A stretch of DNA of 64,000 bases from Pseudomonas gingeri (GCF_013385635.1 NZ_JACAPR010000012.1:372001-436000); one strand, 5' to 3'. Counted from the first letter of the stretch, positions 17,550 through 26,561 are shown. A program made the numbers and translations. Notes: generated from the sequence alone by a model not told the origin.

Positions 17550-18296
17550 CTAATTCTCGACCCACAAGGCCTGGCCGGTTTTCCAGTCGCGGCTGGAAAG
17601 CTGATAAGGCACGACGGCACCGTGGTCATTGATGCTCTTGAAGCTCAGCCGCGCCTGCTGCTCCGTCACCGGGGCAGGCAGTTCGAACACCTGCGCCTGC
17701 CCGGGAGCCAGCATCGCGTTCTTGCGGTGTATCAAACGGCCAGCGACACCGAACAGTTCGATATCCACCAGGCTGACGTGGAACGGCCCCGTATTGCTCA
17801 CCACCAGCGTGCCGTCGGGCTTGAGGCGCCAACGCAATTGCCGGGGCGCCTGTTCCGGATCGGCCATAATCTGGCGAGGACGATAGAGCACCTTGATCCG
17901 CTGGCGAATGCCGATCTGCAGCACGTTCTCCTGTTCGCTCGCCTGCGGTACTTCCTGGACATTCAGCCAGAACAGCGATTCCCGGTCGGTCGGCATCTCG
18001 GCACCCGAGTGAATGATCCGTACCGTTTGCCGCCCGCCTCCGGACAGCGGCACCAGGGGTGGCACAACGGCAAAGGGCAACTCTCCATCCGCGGGATCCT
18101 CGGCCTCCAGCCAGGACTGCAGGAGGATCGTCGAGCGATTCTTGTTCAAGACACTGAGCACGGCTTCCTTGTGCTGTGCCGGGTACACCAGCCGAGTGGC
18201 ATTGAGCACAATCCCCGCCTGCGCATGGACTCCTGTCCACACGACCAACGCCATGCCGATCATCGACGTCATCAACTTGCACATGTTGCGACCCAT
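17550..18296 (-). CDS. First periplasmic fimbrial chaperone (PapD-like)
   Basis: A 248-residue PapD-family chaperone with a signal peptide ending near HAQAG. The first-strand motif NATRLVYPA and the G1 motif IGIRQRIKVLYRP are clear. It follows the main pilin gene after a strong terminator and precedes the usher by about 115 bases. The first ATG is used here; a second in-frame ATG four codons on (18284) is equally possible since neither has a strong ribosome binding site. Confidence 0.9.
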   Translation of the reverse strand: MGRNMCKLMTSMIGMALVVWTGVHAQAGIVLNATRLVYPAQHKEAVLSVLNKNRSTILLQSWLEAEDPADGELPFAVVPPLVPLSGGGRQTVRIIHSGAEMPTDRESLFWLNVQEVPQASEQENVLQIGIRQRIKVLYRPRQIMADPEQAPRQLRWRLKPDGTLVVSNTGPFHVSLVDIELFGVAGRLIHRKNAMLAPGQAQVFELPAPVTEQQARLSFKSINDHGAVVPYQLSSRDWKTGQALWVEN

Positions 18297-18304
18297 CTAT
18301 AGCC

Positions 18305-18335
18305 AATAAAAAAACGGAGCTTTGCAGCTCCGTTC
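18305..18335 (-). terminator. Intrinsic terminator between pilin and chaperone genes
   Basis: On the minus strand the hairpin AACGGAGCTGCAAAGCTCCG is followed by T7. It begins 12 bases past the pilin stop codon and lies immediately before the chaperone gene, so most transcripts should stop after the pilin and only read-through reaches chaperone and usher. Confidence 0.88.
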
Positions 18336-18346
18336 GAAACAACCAC

Positions 18347-18904
18347 TCAGTTGTAGGTCAGTACGAAAGGCACTGTACCGGTGGCCGCGCCCGGCACCGT
18401 GGCCACGCCGTTCTTCACGAACACCGCCCGCAAGGCCAGGGTGCCGCTGGAACCGCTGCCGCTGGGCTGGAGAATGCCGTCGATGGTGTCGGTGGGGTCC
18501 TGGATATTCAGGAAGTTATCGTTGTCCCGGCGTATCAGGCCGATACCCACGCCCTTGGCCGCACCGGCGGTGGTCAGCAGGTAAGCGTCATTCTGGTCGA
18601 CCTGGGCCGGGCGGAATGACATGTGCACCGTGTTTTCCGCCGCCGGTTGCAGGCAGGTCACCAACAGATCGATGTCCTTGGCCGTGCCCAGACGGGATTC
18701 GGTGCGGTTGCCGATATCGGCAAAGGAAACACGCCCGAGGTCGACCGGAATATTGTCGGCGGACCCGCCGCCGGACGACACATCGCAACTGGTATTGGTC
18801 AGTGCACCGGTAAAGTTCAGCGTGCCACCGTTGGCGGCGTGGGCGGAGCCGGTCACGCCCAGGGCGGCACCCAATAAAGCCAACGTCAGGGAAATCTTTT
18901 TCAT
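18347..18904 (-). CDS. Fimbrial major subunit (type 1 pilin family)
   Basis: Shaft pilin of 185 residues from the chosen ATG, which has GAAGG upstream and gives a clean signal peptide (MKKISLTLALLGAALGVTGSAHA). The mature protein shows the pilin pattern: G-T-L-N-F-T-G-A-L-T-N-T-S-C near the N-terminus as the donor-strand and first cysteine region, a second cysteine at VTCLQPA, and the C-terminal beta-zipper strand ending FVLTYN. A strong terminator directly downstream fits a highly expressed structural subunit. Confidence 0.9.
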   Translation of the reverse strand: MKKISLTLALLGAALGVTGSAHAANGGTLNFTGALTNTSCDVSSGGGSADNIPVDLGRVSFADIGNRTESRLGTAKDIDLLVTCLQPAAENTVHMSFRPAQVDQNDAYLLTTAGAAKGVGIGLIRRDNDNFLNIQDPTDTIDGILQPSGSGSSGTLALRAVFVKNGVATVPGAATGTVPFVLTYN

Positions 18905-19314
18905 GCGAACACAATCCTTCGAGTTAATCGTTTGCACCCATCACTTGGGTGGCGGCCAATATAGTCGTGGATCGTGAATCGAACTATCAGACCGGGCCTG
19001 ATTCAGGCAGCCGATTTAACGCGAAAGCAGGACATCTGCCTCTGTCAGAGAAACATGTCATTCGGCGGACACAGAAAAATGACCAGAGCAGTGTTTAAGA
19101 TTAAAAACAAAAAGATGAAAATCGTCGAAATTAAACGAAATATCCATAAATCACCGAAACTTCCCGGAGCCACTTTAATTATACCGATCAACAAGTTGCT
19201 CTTGCTGATCAGCGACATCACTGCGAAGAGTCAACTTCACGCCGGATATTTCAGGGCACGCCGCCCGACTGTATACGGTCCAGGCAGCGCTTATGCTTCG
19301 CCACACGTACAGTT
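18905..19314. promoter_or_regulatory. AT-rich non-coding region upstream of the major pilin
   Basis: About 410 bases without a supported gene. The stretch 19060-19200 is markedly AT-rich compared with its surroundings and probably holds the promoter of the main pilin operon. A plus-strand open frame of 139 codons crosses it but is antisense to the short pilin, lacks a ribosome binding site and has no domain, so I do not call it. Confidence 0.45.
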
Positions 19315-19647
19315 CTACAAGTACGTGATCACCACAATGCCCTTGGGGGAGACCGTGGTGATGCTGGAAGCCCCGTTCGACAAGGGTTGGTAACTTGCAT
19401 TGAAGGGCCGGGCACCGCCGCTGCAGGCATTGTCCGCAGTGTCGACCGACACTACGACACCCGGCGCTACCTGGATGCGTTGTAAAACACCGTGGGCATT
19501 TGCCGAACCCGACGACGACACTTCGCAGGCGGCCTCGACGATCTGTCCGGTAAATCGGATCTGCCCGCTATTGAGCGCGGCCGCCTGTACCGTGGAGCAA
19601 ACTCCCATCAACAGCAAGATACCGAACAACGACAATGTGTATTTCAT
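19315..19647 (-). CDS. Short fimbrial-type subunit
   Basis: A 110-residue secreted protein with GGGAG before the ATG and a signal peptide ending near VQAAA. It resembles the pilin family at both ends: GQIRFTGQIVEAACEV (first strand and cysteine), a second cysteine in DNACSGG, and a closing strand GIVVITYL. At about 90 mature residues it is much shorter than a standard 150-residue pilin, so it may be a terminator, anchor or minor subunit, or a compact relic. It is the first gene of the fimbrial cluster. Confidence 0.75.
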   Translation of the reverse strand: MKYTLSLFGILLLMGVCSTVQAAALNSGQIRFTGQIVEAACEVSSSGSANAHGVLQRIQVAPGVVVSVDTADNACSGGARPFNASYQPLSNGASSITTVSPKGIVVITYL

Positions 19648-20023
19648 ATCCAGTACTCCCAAACCTGGGGAACCCCTTATCAAGTAAAGCCCACTTGAAA
19701 GCACTCCACTGAAAAACGGGGAATATCCGTAGGACTTTTTATATTCGATTAAACACGCCAGTACCTTGATAGCACTGCTCCGCGAAATACATATCTTTGG
19801 AAAACAGGCTATTGAATAAGCTGGGGTACTTATCCGGTTATCGTCCATGCCCACCATTCCTTTAATGGTCTCCCTCGCCACTTCGTACCGGGCTTGCCGC
19901 GAGCCCCTGGCTGACAGCCGTGTCAGTTAGCCGTCACCGTGCTGACCGGGTCATGGGGTTATAAAGAGGCTACTGTTCTGCCAGCATTCACCTTCCCATT
20001 CCTTGTCCCGGCGTTTTGACAGC
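19648..20023. promoter_or_regulatory. Divergent promoter region between fimbrial and efflux genes
   Basis: About 375 bases that must contain the promoter of the short pilin (minus) and of the efflux operon (plus). A TATAAA sits at 19960-19965 before the efflux adaptor, but no matching -35 element is found at normal spacing. No repeats or metal-box palindromes were recognised. Confidence 0.4.
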
Positions 20024-21187
20024 ATGCACATCCAGAAAAAAACCGTGTTGGGCCTTGTCGTGATTCTGGTCGTGGCCGCCGGGGCGGCCTGGGCACTGAC
20101 CCGTCCGGCCCATACCAAACAGGCCGGCAACCTGGCGATACCGGTCAAGGTGATCAACGTCGCGCAACGGGATGTGCCGCGCTACGCCACTGGTATCGGC
20201 ACGGTGCTGTCGCTGCACAGCGTGGTGATCCGTCCGCAGATCGACGGCATCCTCACCCGGCTGCTGGTCAAGGAAGGGCAGCTGGTCAAGGAAGGTGACC
20301 TGCTGGCGACCCTCGACGACCGTTCGATCCAGGCCAGCCTGTCCCAGGCCAAGGCCCAGCTGGCGCAAAGCCAGGCGCAGTTGCAGGTCGCGGAAATCGA
20401 TCTCAAGCGCTACAAGCTGCTGACCGTCGACAACGGCATTTCGAAACAGACCTACGATCAGCAACAGGCCCTGGTCAATCAGCTCAAGGCCACCGCCCAG
20501 GGCAACCAGGCAGCGATTGCCGCTGCCCAGGTACAGCTCTCCTACACCCAGATTCATTCGCCGGTCACCGGCCGGGTCGGTATCCGCGCCGTGGACGAAG
20601 GCAACTTCCTGCGCATGAGCGATGCCCAGGGCCTGTTCTCCGTGACCCAGATCGATCCGATCGCCGTGGAGTTCTCCCTCCCCCAGCAGATGCTGCCGAC
20701 CCTGCAAGGCCTGCTCGGTACAGCCAAGCCGGCCACGGTAGATGCCTACCTGGGTGACGACGGGCACACCGGAACGCTGCTCGGCGCGGGTCACCTGACG
20801 CTGATCGACAACCAGGTCGCGGCCACCACCGGCACCATCAAGGCCAAGGCCGAATTCAGCAACGAGGCCCAGAAGCTCTGGCCGGGCCAACTGGTGAACA
20901 TCAAGATCCAGACCGCCCTCGACCATGGCGCCCTGGTCGTTCCGCCCTCAGTGGTACAGCGCGGGCTGGACGGTTACTACGTCTACCGGGTCAAGGACAA
21001 GGGCGTGGAAATCGTCCCGGTGGAAATGCCCTACCAGGACAGCGACCTGAATATCATCAAGGGCGTGCAGGCCGGCGATGTGCTGGTCAGCGATGGCCAG
21101 TCGCGGCTCAAGCCCAGCTCCCAGGTCGAAATCCTCGGCGAACCCAAGTTGGCTGAACAGGCCGTGGCGGTGGAGCCCAAGCCATGA
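20024..21187 (+). CDS. mexM: RND efflux periplasmic adaptor protein (MexM/MdtA-like)
   Basis: Membrane-fusion protein that links an inner-membrane RND pump to an outer-membrane channel. The 387-residue product has one N-terminal membrane anchor, a split lipoyl domain (VVIRPQIDGILTRLLVKEG and the partner YTQIHSPVTGRVGIRAVDEG), an alpha-helical hairpin rich in Gln/Ala between them, and a beta-barrel. Its last four bases overlap the pump gene. The symbol is inferred from shared architecture with P. aeruginosa mexMN, where the pump genes are followed by a two-component system and no outer-membrane gene is present. Confidence 0.85.
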   Translation: MHIQKKTVLGLVVILVVAAGAAWALTRPAHTKQAGNLAIPVKVINVAQRDVPRYATGIGTVLSLHSVVIRPQIDGILTRLLVKEGQLVKEGDLLATLDDRSIQASLSQAKAQLAQSQAQLQVAEIDLKRYKLLTVDNGISKQTYDQQQALVNQLKATAQGNQAAIAAAQVQLSYTQIHSPVTGRVGIRAVDEGNFLRMSDAQGLFSVTQIDPIAVEFSLPQQMLPTLQGLLGTAKPATVDAYLGDDGHTGTLLGAGHLTLIDNQVAATTGTIKAKAEFSNEAQKLWPGQLVNIKIQTALDHGALVVPPSVVQRGLDGYYVYRVKDKGVEIVPVEMPYQDSDLNIIKGVQAGDVLVSDGQSRLKPSSQVEILGEPKLAEQAVAVEPKP

Positions 21188-24100
21188 TCAAGGAAAGTCG
21201 CGGCGTTTCCGCCTGGTGCATCGATCATCCGGTGGCGACCATCCTGCTCACCTTCGCCCTGGTCCTGCTCGGGCTGATCGCCTTCCCGCGCCTGCCCCTG
21301 GCGCCATTGCCGGAGGCTGAGTTCCCGACCATCCAGGTCTCGGCCCAGTTGCCCGGTGCCAGCCCGCAGACCATGGCGTCCTCGGTGGCAACACCCTTGG
21401 AAGTGCAGTTCAGCGCCATCCCGGGCATGACCCAGATGACCTCCAGCAGCGCCCTGGGGTCGACCACCCTGACGCTGCAGTTCACCCTCAGCAAGAGCAT
21501 CGATACCGCCGCCCAGGAAGTCCAGGCGGCGATCAACACCGCCTCGGGCAAGCTGCCCAAGGACATGCCGACCCTGCCCACCTGGCGCAAGGTCAATCCG
21601 GCGGACAGCCCGGTGCTGATTTTCAGCGTCAGTTCCAGCCAGATTCCCGGCACCGAGCTCAGTGACTACGCTGAAACCCTGCTGGCGCGCCAGCTCAGCC
21701 AGATCGACGGCGTCGGCCAGATTTCCATTACCGGCCAGCAGCGCCCGGCGATCCGCGTCCAGGCGTCGGCCGACAAGCTGGCGGCCGTGGGCCTGACCCT
21801 GGCGGACGTGCGCCTGGCGATCCAGCAGACCAGCCTCAACCTGGCCAAGGGCGCGCTCTACGGCAAGTCGAGCATTTCCACCCTGTCGACCAACGACCAG
21901 TTGTTCCAGCCGGAGGAGTACGGCCAGTTGATCGTCTCCTACAAGAACGGTGCACCGGTCCAGCTCAAGGATGTCGCCCGGGTCATCCGCGGGTCCGAGG
22001 ACGCCTACGTGCAAGCCTGGTCCGGTAGCGAGCCAGGGGTGAACCTGGTGGTTTTCCGCCAGCCGGGGGCCAACATTGTCGAGACCGTGGACCGCGTCCA
22101 GGCCGCCCTGCCCGGCCTGGAAGCCATGCTGCCGGCCTCGGTGCAGGTCAAGGTACTGATCGACCGCACCCAGACCATCCGTGCCTCGCTGCATGAAGTG
22201 GAAATGACCCTGCTGATCGCCATCATGCTGGTGGTGGCGGTGATGGCGTTGTTCCTGCGCCAGTTGTCGGCAACCCTGATCGTCTCCTCGGTGCTCGGTG
22301 TCTCGCTGGTGGCCAGCTTTGCCTTGATGTACGTGATGGGCTTCAGCCTGAATAACCTGACCCTGGTGGCGATCGTCATCGCCGTGGGTTTCGTGGTGGA
22401 CGATGCCATCGTCGTCGTGGAAAACATCCACCGTCACCTCGAGGCCGGTGACGGCATGCGCGAGGCGGCGATCAAGGGCGCCGGGGAAATCGGCTTTACC
22501 GTGGTGTCCATCAGCTTCTCACTGATCGCCGCGTTCATTCCGCTGCTGTTCATGGGCGGTGTGGTCGGCCGGTTGTTCAAGGAGTTCGCCCTGACCGCCA
22601 CCTCGACCATCCTGATTTCGGTGGTGGTCTCGCTGACGCTGGCACCGACCCTGGCCGCGCTGTTCATGCGCGCGCCGGTGCACCACGAACATTCGAAAGC
22701 GACCTTCGGCGAACGCCTGCTGGCCGCCTACGAGCGCAACCTGCGTCGCGCCCTGGCGCGCCAGAAAACCATGTTCGGGCTGTTCTGCGTCACCCTGTGC
22801 CTGGCGATTGCCGGCTATGTGTTCATTCCCAAGGGTTTCTTCCCGGTCCAGGACACCGGCTTCGTCCTCGGCACCACCGAGGCCGCCGCCGATGTGTCCT
22901 TCACCGATATGGTCGCCAAGCACAAGGCCCTCGCCGAGATCGTCGCGGCCGACCCGGCGGTGCAGGCGTTCTCCCATTCGGTGGGTGTCTCGGGCAGTAA
23001 CCAGACCATCGCCAACGGTCGCTTCTGGATCGCCCTCAAGCCACAGGACCAGCGGGATGTCTCCGCCAGCGCCTTTATCGACCGGATCCGTCCGCAACTG
23101 ATGAGGATCCCCGGCATCGTCCTCTACCTGCGGGCCGGCCAGGACATCAACCTCAGTTCCGGACCGAGCCGGGCCCAGTACCAGTACGTGCTCAAGAGCA
23201 ACGACGGTGACACGCTCAACACCTGGACCCAGCGTCTGACCGAGAAACTGCGGGCCAACCCGGCGTTCCGCGACCTGTCCAACGACCTGCAACTGGGCGG
23301 CAGCATCACCCATATCAATATCGACCGCAGTGCCGCCGCGCGTTTCGGCCTGACCGCCAGCGATGTCGACGAAGCCCTCTACGATGCCTTCGGCCAGCGC
23401 CAGATCAACGAGTACCAGACCGAGACCAACCAGTACAACGTGATCCTCGAACTGGATGCGGCCCAGCGCGGCAAGGCCGAAAGCCTGAACTACTTCTACC
23501 TGCGTTCGCCACTGACCGGCGAAATGGTCCCGCTGTCGGCCCTGGCGCGTTTCGACGTACCCACCAGCGGCCCGCTGTCCATCGCCCATGACGGCATGTT
23601 CCCGGCCGCCAACCTGTCGTTCAACCTGTCGCCCGGCATAGCCCTGGGCGACGCGGTGCTGATGCTCAACCAGGCGAAGAACGAGATCGGCATGCCGGCT
23701 TCCATCAGCGGCAGTTTCCAGGGCGCGGCCCAGGCCTTCCAGAGTTCCCTGGCGAGCCAGCCGTGGCTGATCCTCGCCGCGCTGGTGGCGGTCTACATCA
23801 TTCTCGGGGTGCTCTACGAGAGTTTCGTGCACCCGCTGACGATCATCTCCACCCTGCCGTCCGCCGGTCTCGGCGCGCTGATCATGCTGTGGCTGCTGGG
23901 CCAGGACTTCTCGATCATGGCGCTGATCGGCCTGGTGCTGCTGATCGGTATCGTGAAGAAGAACGGCATCCTGATGATCGACTTCGCCCTGGAAGCCCAG
24001 CGTGGCGGCCTGTCACCGGAGGAAGCGATCTACAAGGCCTGTATCACCCGGTTCCGACCGATCATCATGACCACCCTGGCCGCCCTGCTCGGCGCCCTGC

Positions 24101-24279
24101 CGCTGATGCTCGGCCACGGTACCGGTGCCGAGCTGCGCCAACCCCTGGGTATCGCCGTGGTCGGTGGCCTGCTGGTAAGCCAGGCGCTGACGCTGTTCAC
24201 CACACCCGTCATATACTTGTGGCTCGAGCGGCTATTCCATCGGCCCCAACCGGCAAGCGTGCCGGCGATCACTCATTGA
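21184..24279 (+). CDS. mexN: RND multidrug efflux transporter (MexN/MdtB-like)
   Basis: Proton-driven inner-membrane pump of the HAE1 family, 1031 residues and twelve predicted membrane helices around two large periplasmic loops. The proton-relay motif VGFVVDDAIVVVENI is in helix 4 and the conserved lysine in GIVKKNGILMIDFA in helix 10. The sequence is closer to MdtB/MdtC/MexN-type pumps than to AcrB/MexB. No outer-membrane channel is encoded nearby, so it must use one from elsewhere such as an OprM-type protein. The substrate cannot be read from sequence; MexMN of P. aeruginosa exports phenicols. Confidence 0.9.
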   Translation: MIKESRGVSAWCIDHPVATILLTFALVLLGLIAFPRLPLAPLPEAEFPTIQVSAQLPGASPQTMASSVATPLEVQFSAIPGMTQMTSSSALGSTTLTLQFTLSKSIDTAAQEVQAAINTASGKLPKDMPTLPTWRKVNPADSPVLIFSVSSSQIPGTELSDYAETLLARQLSQIDGVGQISITGQQRPAIRVQASADKLAAVGLTLADVRLAIQQTSLNLAKGALYGKSSISTLSTNDQLFQPEEYGQLIVSYKNGAPVQLKDVARVIRGSEDAYVQAWSGSEPGVNLVVFRQPGANIVETVDRVQAALPGLEAMLPASVQVKVLIDRTQTIRASLHEVEMTLLIAIMLVVAVMALFLRQLSATLIVSSVLGVSLVASFALMYVMGFSLNNLTLVAIVIAVGFVVDDAIVVVENIHRHLEAGDGMREAAIKGAGEIGFTVVSISFSLIAAFIPLLFMGGVVGRLFKEFALTATSTILISVVVSLTLAPTLAALFMRAPVHHEHSKATFGERLLAAYERNLRRALARQKTMFGLFCVTLCLAIAGYVFIPKGFFPVQDTGFVLGTTEAAADVSFTDMVAKHKALAEIVAADPAVQAFSHSVGVSGSNQTIANGRFWIALKPQDQRDVSASAFIDRIRPQLMRIPGIVLYLRAGQDINLSSGPSRAQYQYVLKSNDGDTLNTWTQRLTEKLRANPAFRDLSNDLQLGGSITHINIDRSAAARFGLTASDVDEALYDAFGQRQINEYQTETNQYNVILELDAAQRGKAESLNYFYLRSPLTGEMVPLSALARFDVPTSGPLSIAHDGMFPAANLSFNLSPGIALGDAVLMLNQAKNEIGMPASISGSFQGAAQAFQSSLASQPWLILAALVAVYIILGVLYESFVHPLTIISTLPSAGLGALIMLWLLGQDFSIMALIGLVLLIGIVKKNGILMIDFALEAQRGGLSPEEAIYKACITRFRPIIMTTLAALLGALPLMLGHGTGAELRQPLGIAVVGGLLVSQALTLFTTPVIYLWLERLFHRPQPASVPAITH

Positions 24280-24288
24280 GGCTGGGTC

Positions 24289-24969
24289 ATGCGTGTTCTG
24301 ATTATCGAAGATGAAGAGAAGACCGCCGACTACCTGCATCGCGGCCTGACGGAGCAGGGTTATACCGTCGACCTGGCGCGTGACGGTGTCGGTGGGCTGC
24401 ACCTGGCGCTGGAAAGCGACTACGCGGTGATCATCCTCGACGTGATGCTGCCGGAGCTCGACGGTTTCGGCGTACTCAAGGCACTGCGGGCGCGCAAGCA
24501 GACGCCGGTGATCATGCTCACCGCCCGCGAGCGTGTCGAGGATCGTATCCGCGGCCTGCGCGACGGCGCCGACGATTACCTGGGCAAGCCGTTTTCCTTT
24601 CTTGAACTGGTGGCGCGCCTGCAGGCCCTGACCCGGCGCAGTGGCGGCGGCCACGAGCCCGTGCAGATCAGCGTCGCCGATCTGTGGGTCGACCTGATCA
24701 GCCGCAAGGCCAGCCGTGCCGGCAGCCGCCTGGACCTGACCGCCAAGGAGTTCTCGCTGCTCAGCGTGCTGGCCCGGCGCCAGGGCGAAATCCTGTCGAA
24801 GACGGCGATTGCCGAAATGGTCTGGGACATCAATTTCGACAGCGACGCGAACGTCGTCGAGGTGGCGATCAAGCGCCTGCGGGCCAAGCTCGACGGGCCG
24901 TTCGAACAGAAACTGCTGCACACCATCCGGGGCATGGGCTATGTGCTGGAGAGTCGCAGTGTCGACTAA
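24289..24969 (+). CDS. OmpR-family response regulator (CusR/IrlR-like)
   Basis: A 226-residue response regulator: receiver domain with acidic pocket Glu7/Asp8/Glu9, phospho-acceptor Asp51 (VIILDVMLPELDG) and the conserved Lys in LGKPFSF, followed by a winged-helix DNA-binding domain. The subtype is that of heavy-metal regulators such as CusR/CopR/IrlR. It begins nine bases after the pump and its end overlaps the histidine kinase start by eleven bases, so it very likely controls the efflux operon; its binding site was not found. Confidence 0.93.
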   Translation: MRVLIIEDEEKTADYLHRGLTEQGYTVDLARDGVGGLHLALESDYAVIILDVMLPELDGFGVLKALRARKQTPVIMLTARERVEDRIRGLRDGADDYLGKPFSFLELVARLQALTRRSGGGHEPVQISVADLWVDLISRKASRAGSRLDLTAKEFSLLSVLARRQGEILSKTAIAEMVWDINFDSDANVVEVAIKRLRAKLDGPFEQKLLHTIRGMGYVLESRSVD

Positions 24970-26323
24970 CTCCATCGCCCTGCGCCTGAGCGGGCTGTTC
25001 AGCCTGGTGGCGATGCTGGTGTTCCTGCTGATCGGCGGGGCCCTGTACCAGCAGGTCGACAAGGGCCTGGGCCTGTTGCCCGAGGCCGAACTGGATGCGC
25101 GCTACAGCGTGCTCGAATCCTCGGTCAATCGCTTCGGCACCCCGGACCACTGGGTGAAGATCAACGCCAAGCTCAAGCAGTTGGGCGAAGAAGACAAGCG
25201 CATCCGCTTCTGGGTGGTCAGCAGTGATCCCAACTATGAATACGGTAATCCCGATGCGCAGATCCGCGCCTTCGCCGCCGGCCCCAAGGGCATGCGCGAC
25301 CTGCGCCTGCCGGGACACGCCTACCCGTTCAAGGTCTTGCTCAACACCATGCCGGCCAAGGATCAACGGCCGCCGCTGCAGTTCCTGATCGCCATCGATA
25401 CCGAGACGTTCTGGCAGACCCAGCATCAGTTGCTGATCGCTCTGATCGGCCTGGCCATCGTCGGCGTTCTGCTGGCTTCGGCCCTGGGGTACTGGGTGGC
25501 GCGGATCGGCCTGAAGCCGCTGATCAAGCTGTCCCAGGAAGCCCGCAAGCTGGCACCGCCACGCTTGACCGGACGCCTGCAACTGTCGCCGCTGCCGCCG
25601 GAACTCAGCCAGTTCGTCAACTCCTTCAACTCGACCCTGGAACGGGTGGAGCAGGCCTATTCGCGACTGGAATCGTTCAATGCCGATGTCGCTCACGAAC
25701 TGCGCTCGCCACTGACCAACCTGATCGGCCAGACCCAGGTGGCGCTGACCCGCGGACGTTCCGCGGAGCATTATTTCGAAGTGCTGCAATCGAACCTCGA
25801 AGAGCTGGAGCGGCTGCGCTCGATCATCAATGACATGCTGTTCCTCGCCAGCGCCGACCAGGGCAGCAAGGCCACCAAGCTGATCACCACGTCCCTGGCC
25901 GGGGAAGTCGCGACGACCCTGGATTACCTGGACTTCATCCTCGAAGACGCCCAGGTGAGGGTCGAGGTCAGCGGCGATGCCCAGGTGCAGATCGAGATCG
26001 CCCACCTGCGCCGGGCCCTGATCAACCTGTTGAGCAATGCGGTGCAACACACCGCGCCTGGACAGGTGATCGTGGTGCGTATCAGCCAGGAGGGCGAGCA
26101 GGTGGCAATCGCCGTGTCCAACCCCGGGGAAACCATCGCCAGCGAACACCTGTCACGCCTGTTCGAGCGTTTCTATAGGGTCGACGCCTCGCGCAGCAAC
26201 AGCGGCGCCAACCACGGTCTGGGCCTGGCTATCGTCAAGGCGATCGCACTGATGCATGGCGGCGATGTGTTCGTGCGCAGCGGCGACGGCATCAATACCT
26301 TCGGGATCTACCTGCCGGCCTGA
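24959..26323 (+). CDS. Membrane sensor histidine kinase (heavy-metal-sensor type)
   Basis: Partner of the overlapping response regulator. The start is taken as GTG, which yields 454 residues and a proper first membrane helix (LSGLFSLVAMLVFLLIGGAL); longer frames run inside the regulator gene in another frame. The periplasmic sensor region spans about 32-155, followed by a second helix (157-180), HAMP, the dimerisation box with phospho-acceptor His246 (VAHELRSPL), the N box LINLLSNAVQHT and the G box NHGLGLAIVKA. Although of the metal-sensor subfamily, no metal-binding His/Cys cluster is obvious in the sensor loop. Confidence 0.92.
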   Translation: MSTNSIALRLSGLFSLVAMLVFLLIGGALYQQVDKGLGLLPEAELDARYSVLESSVNRFGTPDHWVKINAKLKQLGEEDKRIRFWVVSSDPNYEYGNPDAQIRAFAAGPKGMRDLRLPGHAYPFKVLLNTMPAKDQRPPLQFLIAIDTETFWQTQHQLLIALIGLAIVGVLLASALGYWVARIGLKPLIKLSQEARKLAPPRLTGRLQLSPLPPELSQFVNSFNSTLERVEQAYSRLESFNADVAHELRSPLTNLIGQTQVALTRGRSAEHYFEVLQSNLEELERLRSIINDMLFLASADQGSKATKLITTSLAGEVATTLDYLDFILEDAQVRVEVSGDAQVQIEIAHLRRALINLLSNAVQHTAPGQVIVVRISQEGEQVAIAVSNPGETIASEHLSRLFERFYRVDASRSNSGANHGLGLAIVKAIALMHGGDVFVRSGDGINTFGIYLPA

Positions 26324-26399
26324 ACAATGCTCCCCGAAAACTCAGAGGGCCGGCACCTTGGAACTGGCCTTTTTCTTGCGTGGAATCTATGTATGCGTC

Positions 26400-26549
26400 A
26401 ATAAACCTTGTCATCCGCTCGGTGATGAAGCGCTGAAACGCCTGGCACGGGTGATCAGCGACGGCATTCGCCGCCCTGGCGACATCGCGGCGCATTATGG
26501 CGGCGAAGAGTTTTCCGTGATCCTGCCTGAAACGCGACCGGGCGTTGCA
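26400..26549 (+). pseudogene. GGDEF (diguanylate cyclase) domain remnant
   Basis: The translated stretch GDEALKRLARVISDGIRRPG continuing to AHYGGEEFSVILPETRPG matches the core of a diguanylate cyclase GGDEF domain, including the active-site signature GGEEF. Only about 50 residues remain; the N-terminal nucleotide-binding half and the C-terminal end are gone and no start or ribosome binding site is present. It is a relic between the kinase gene and the lpxC terminator. Confidence 0.75.
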
Positions 26550-26561
26550 TATCCCTGTCGG

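Noticed and set aside
18974..19393. 139-codon plus-strand frame in the AT-rich gap of the fimbrial cluster
   Set aside because: Its end is antisense to the short pilin, it lacks a ribosome binding site, and the Lys/Ile-rich middle reflects AT-rich promoter DNA.
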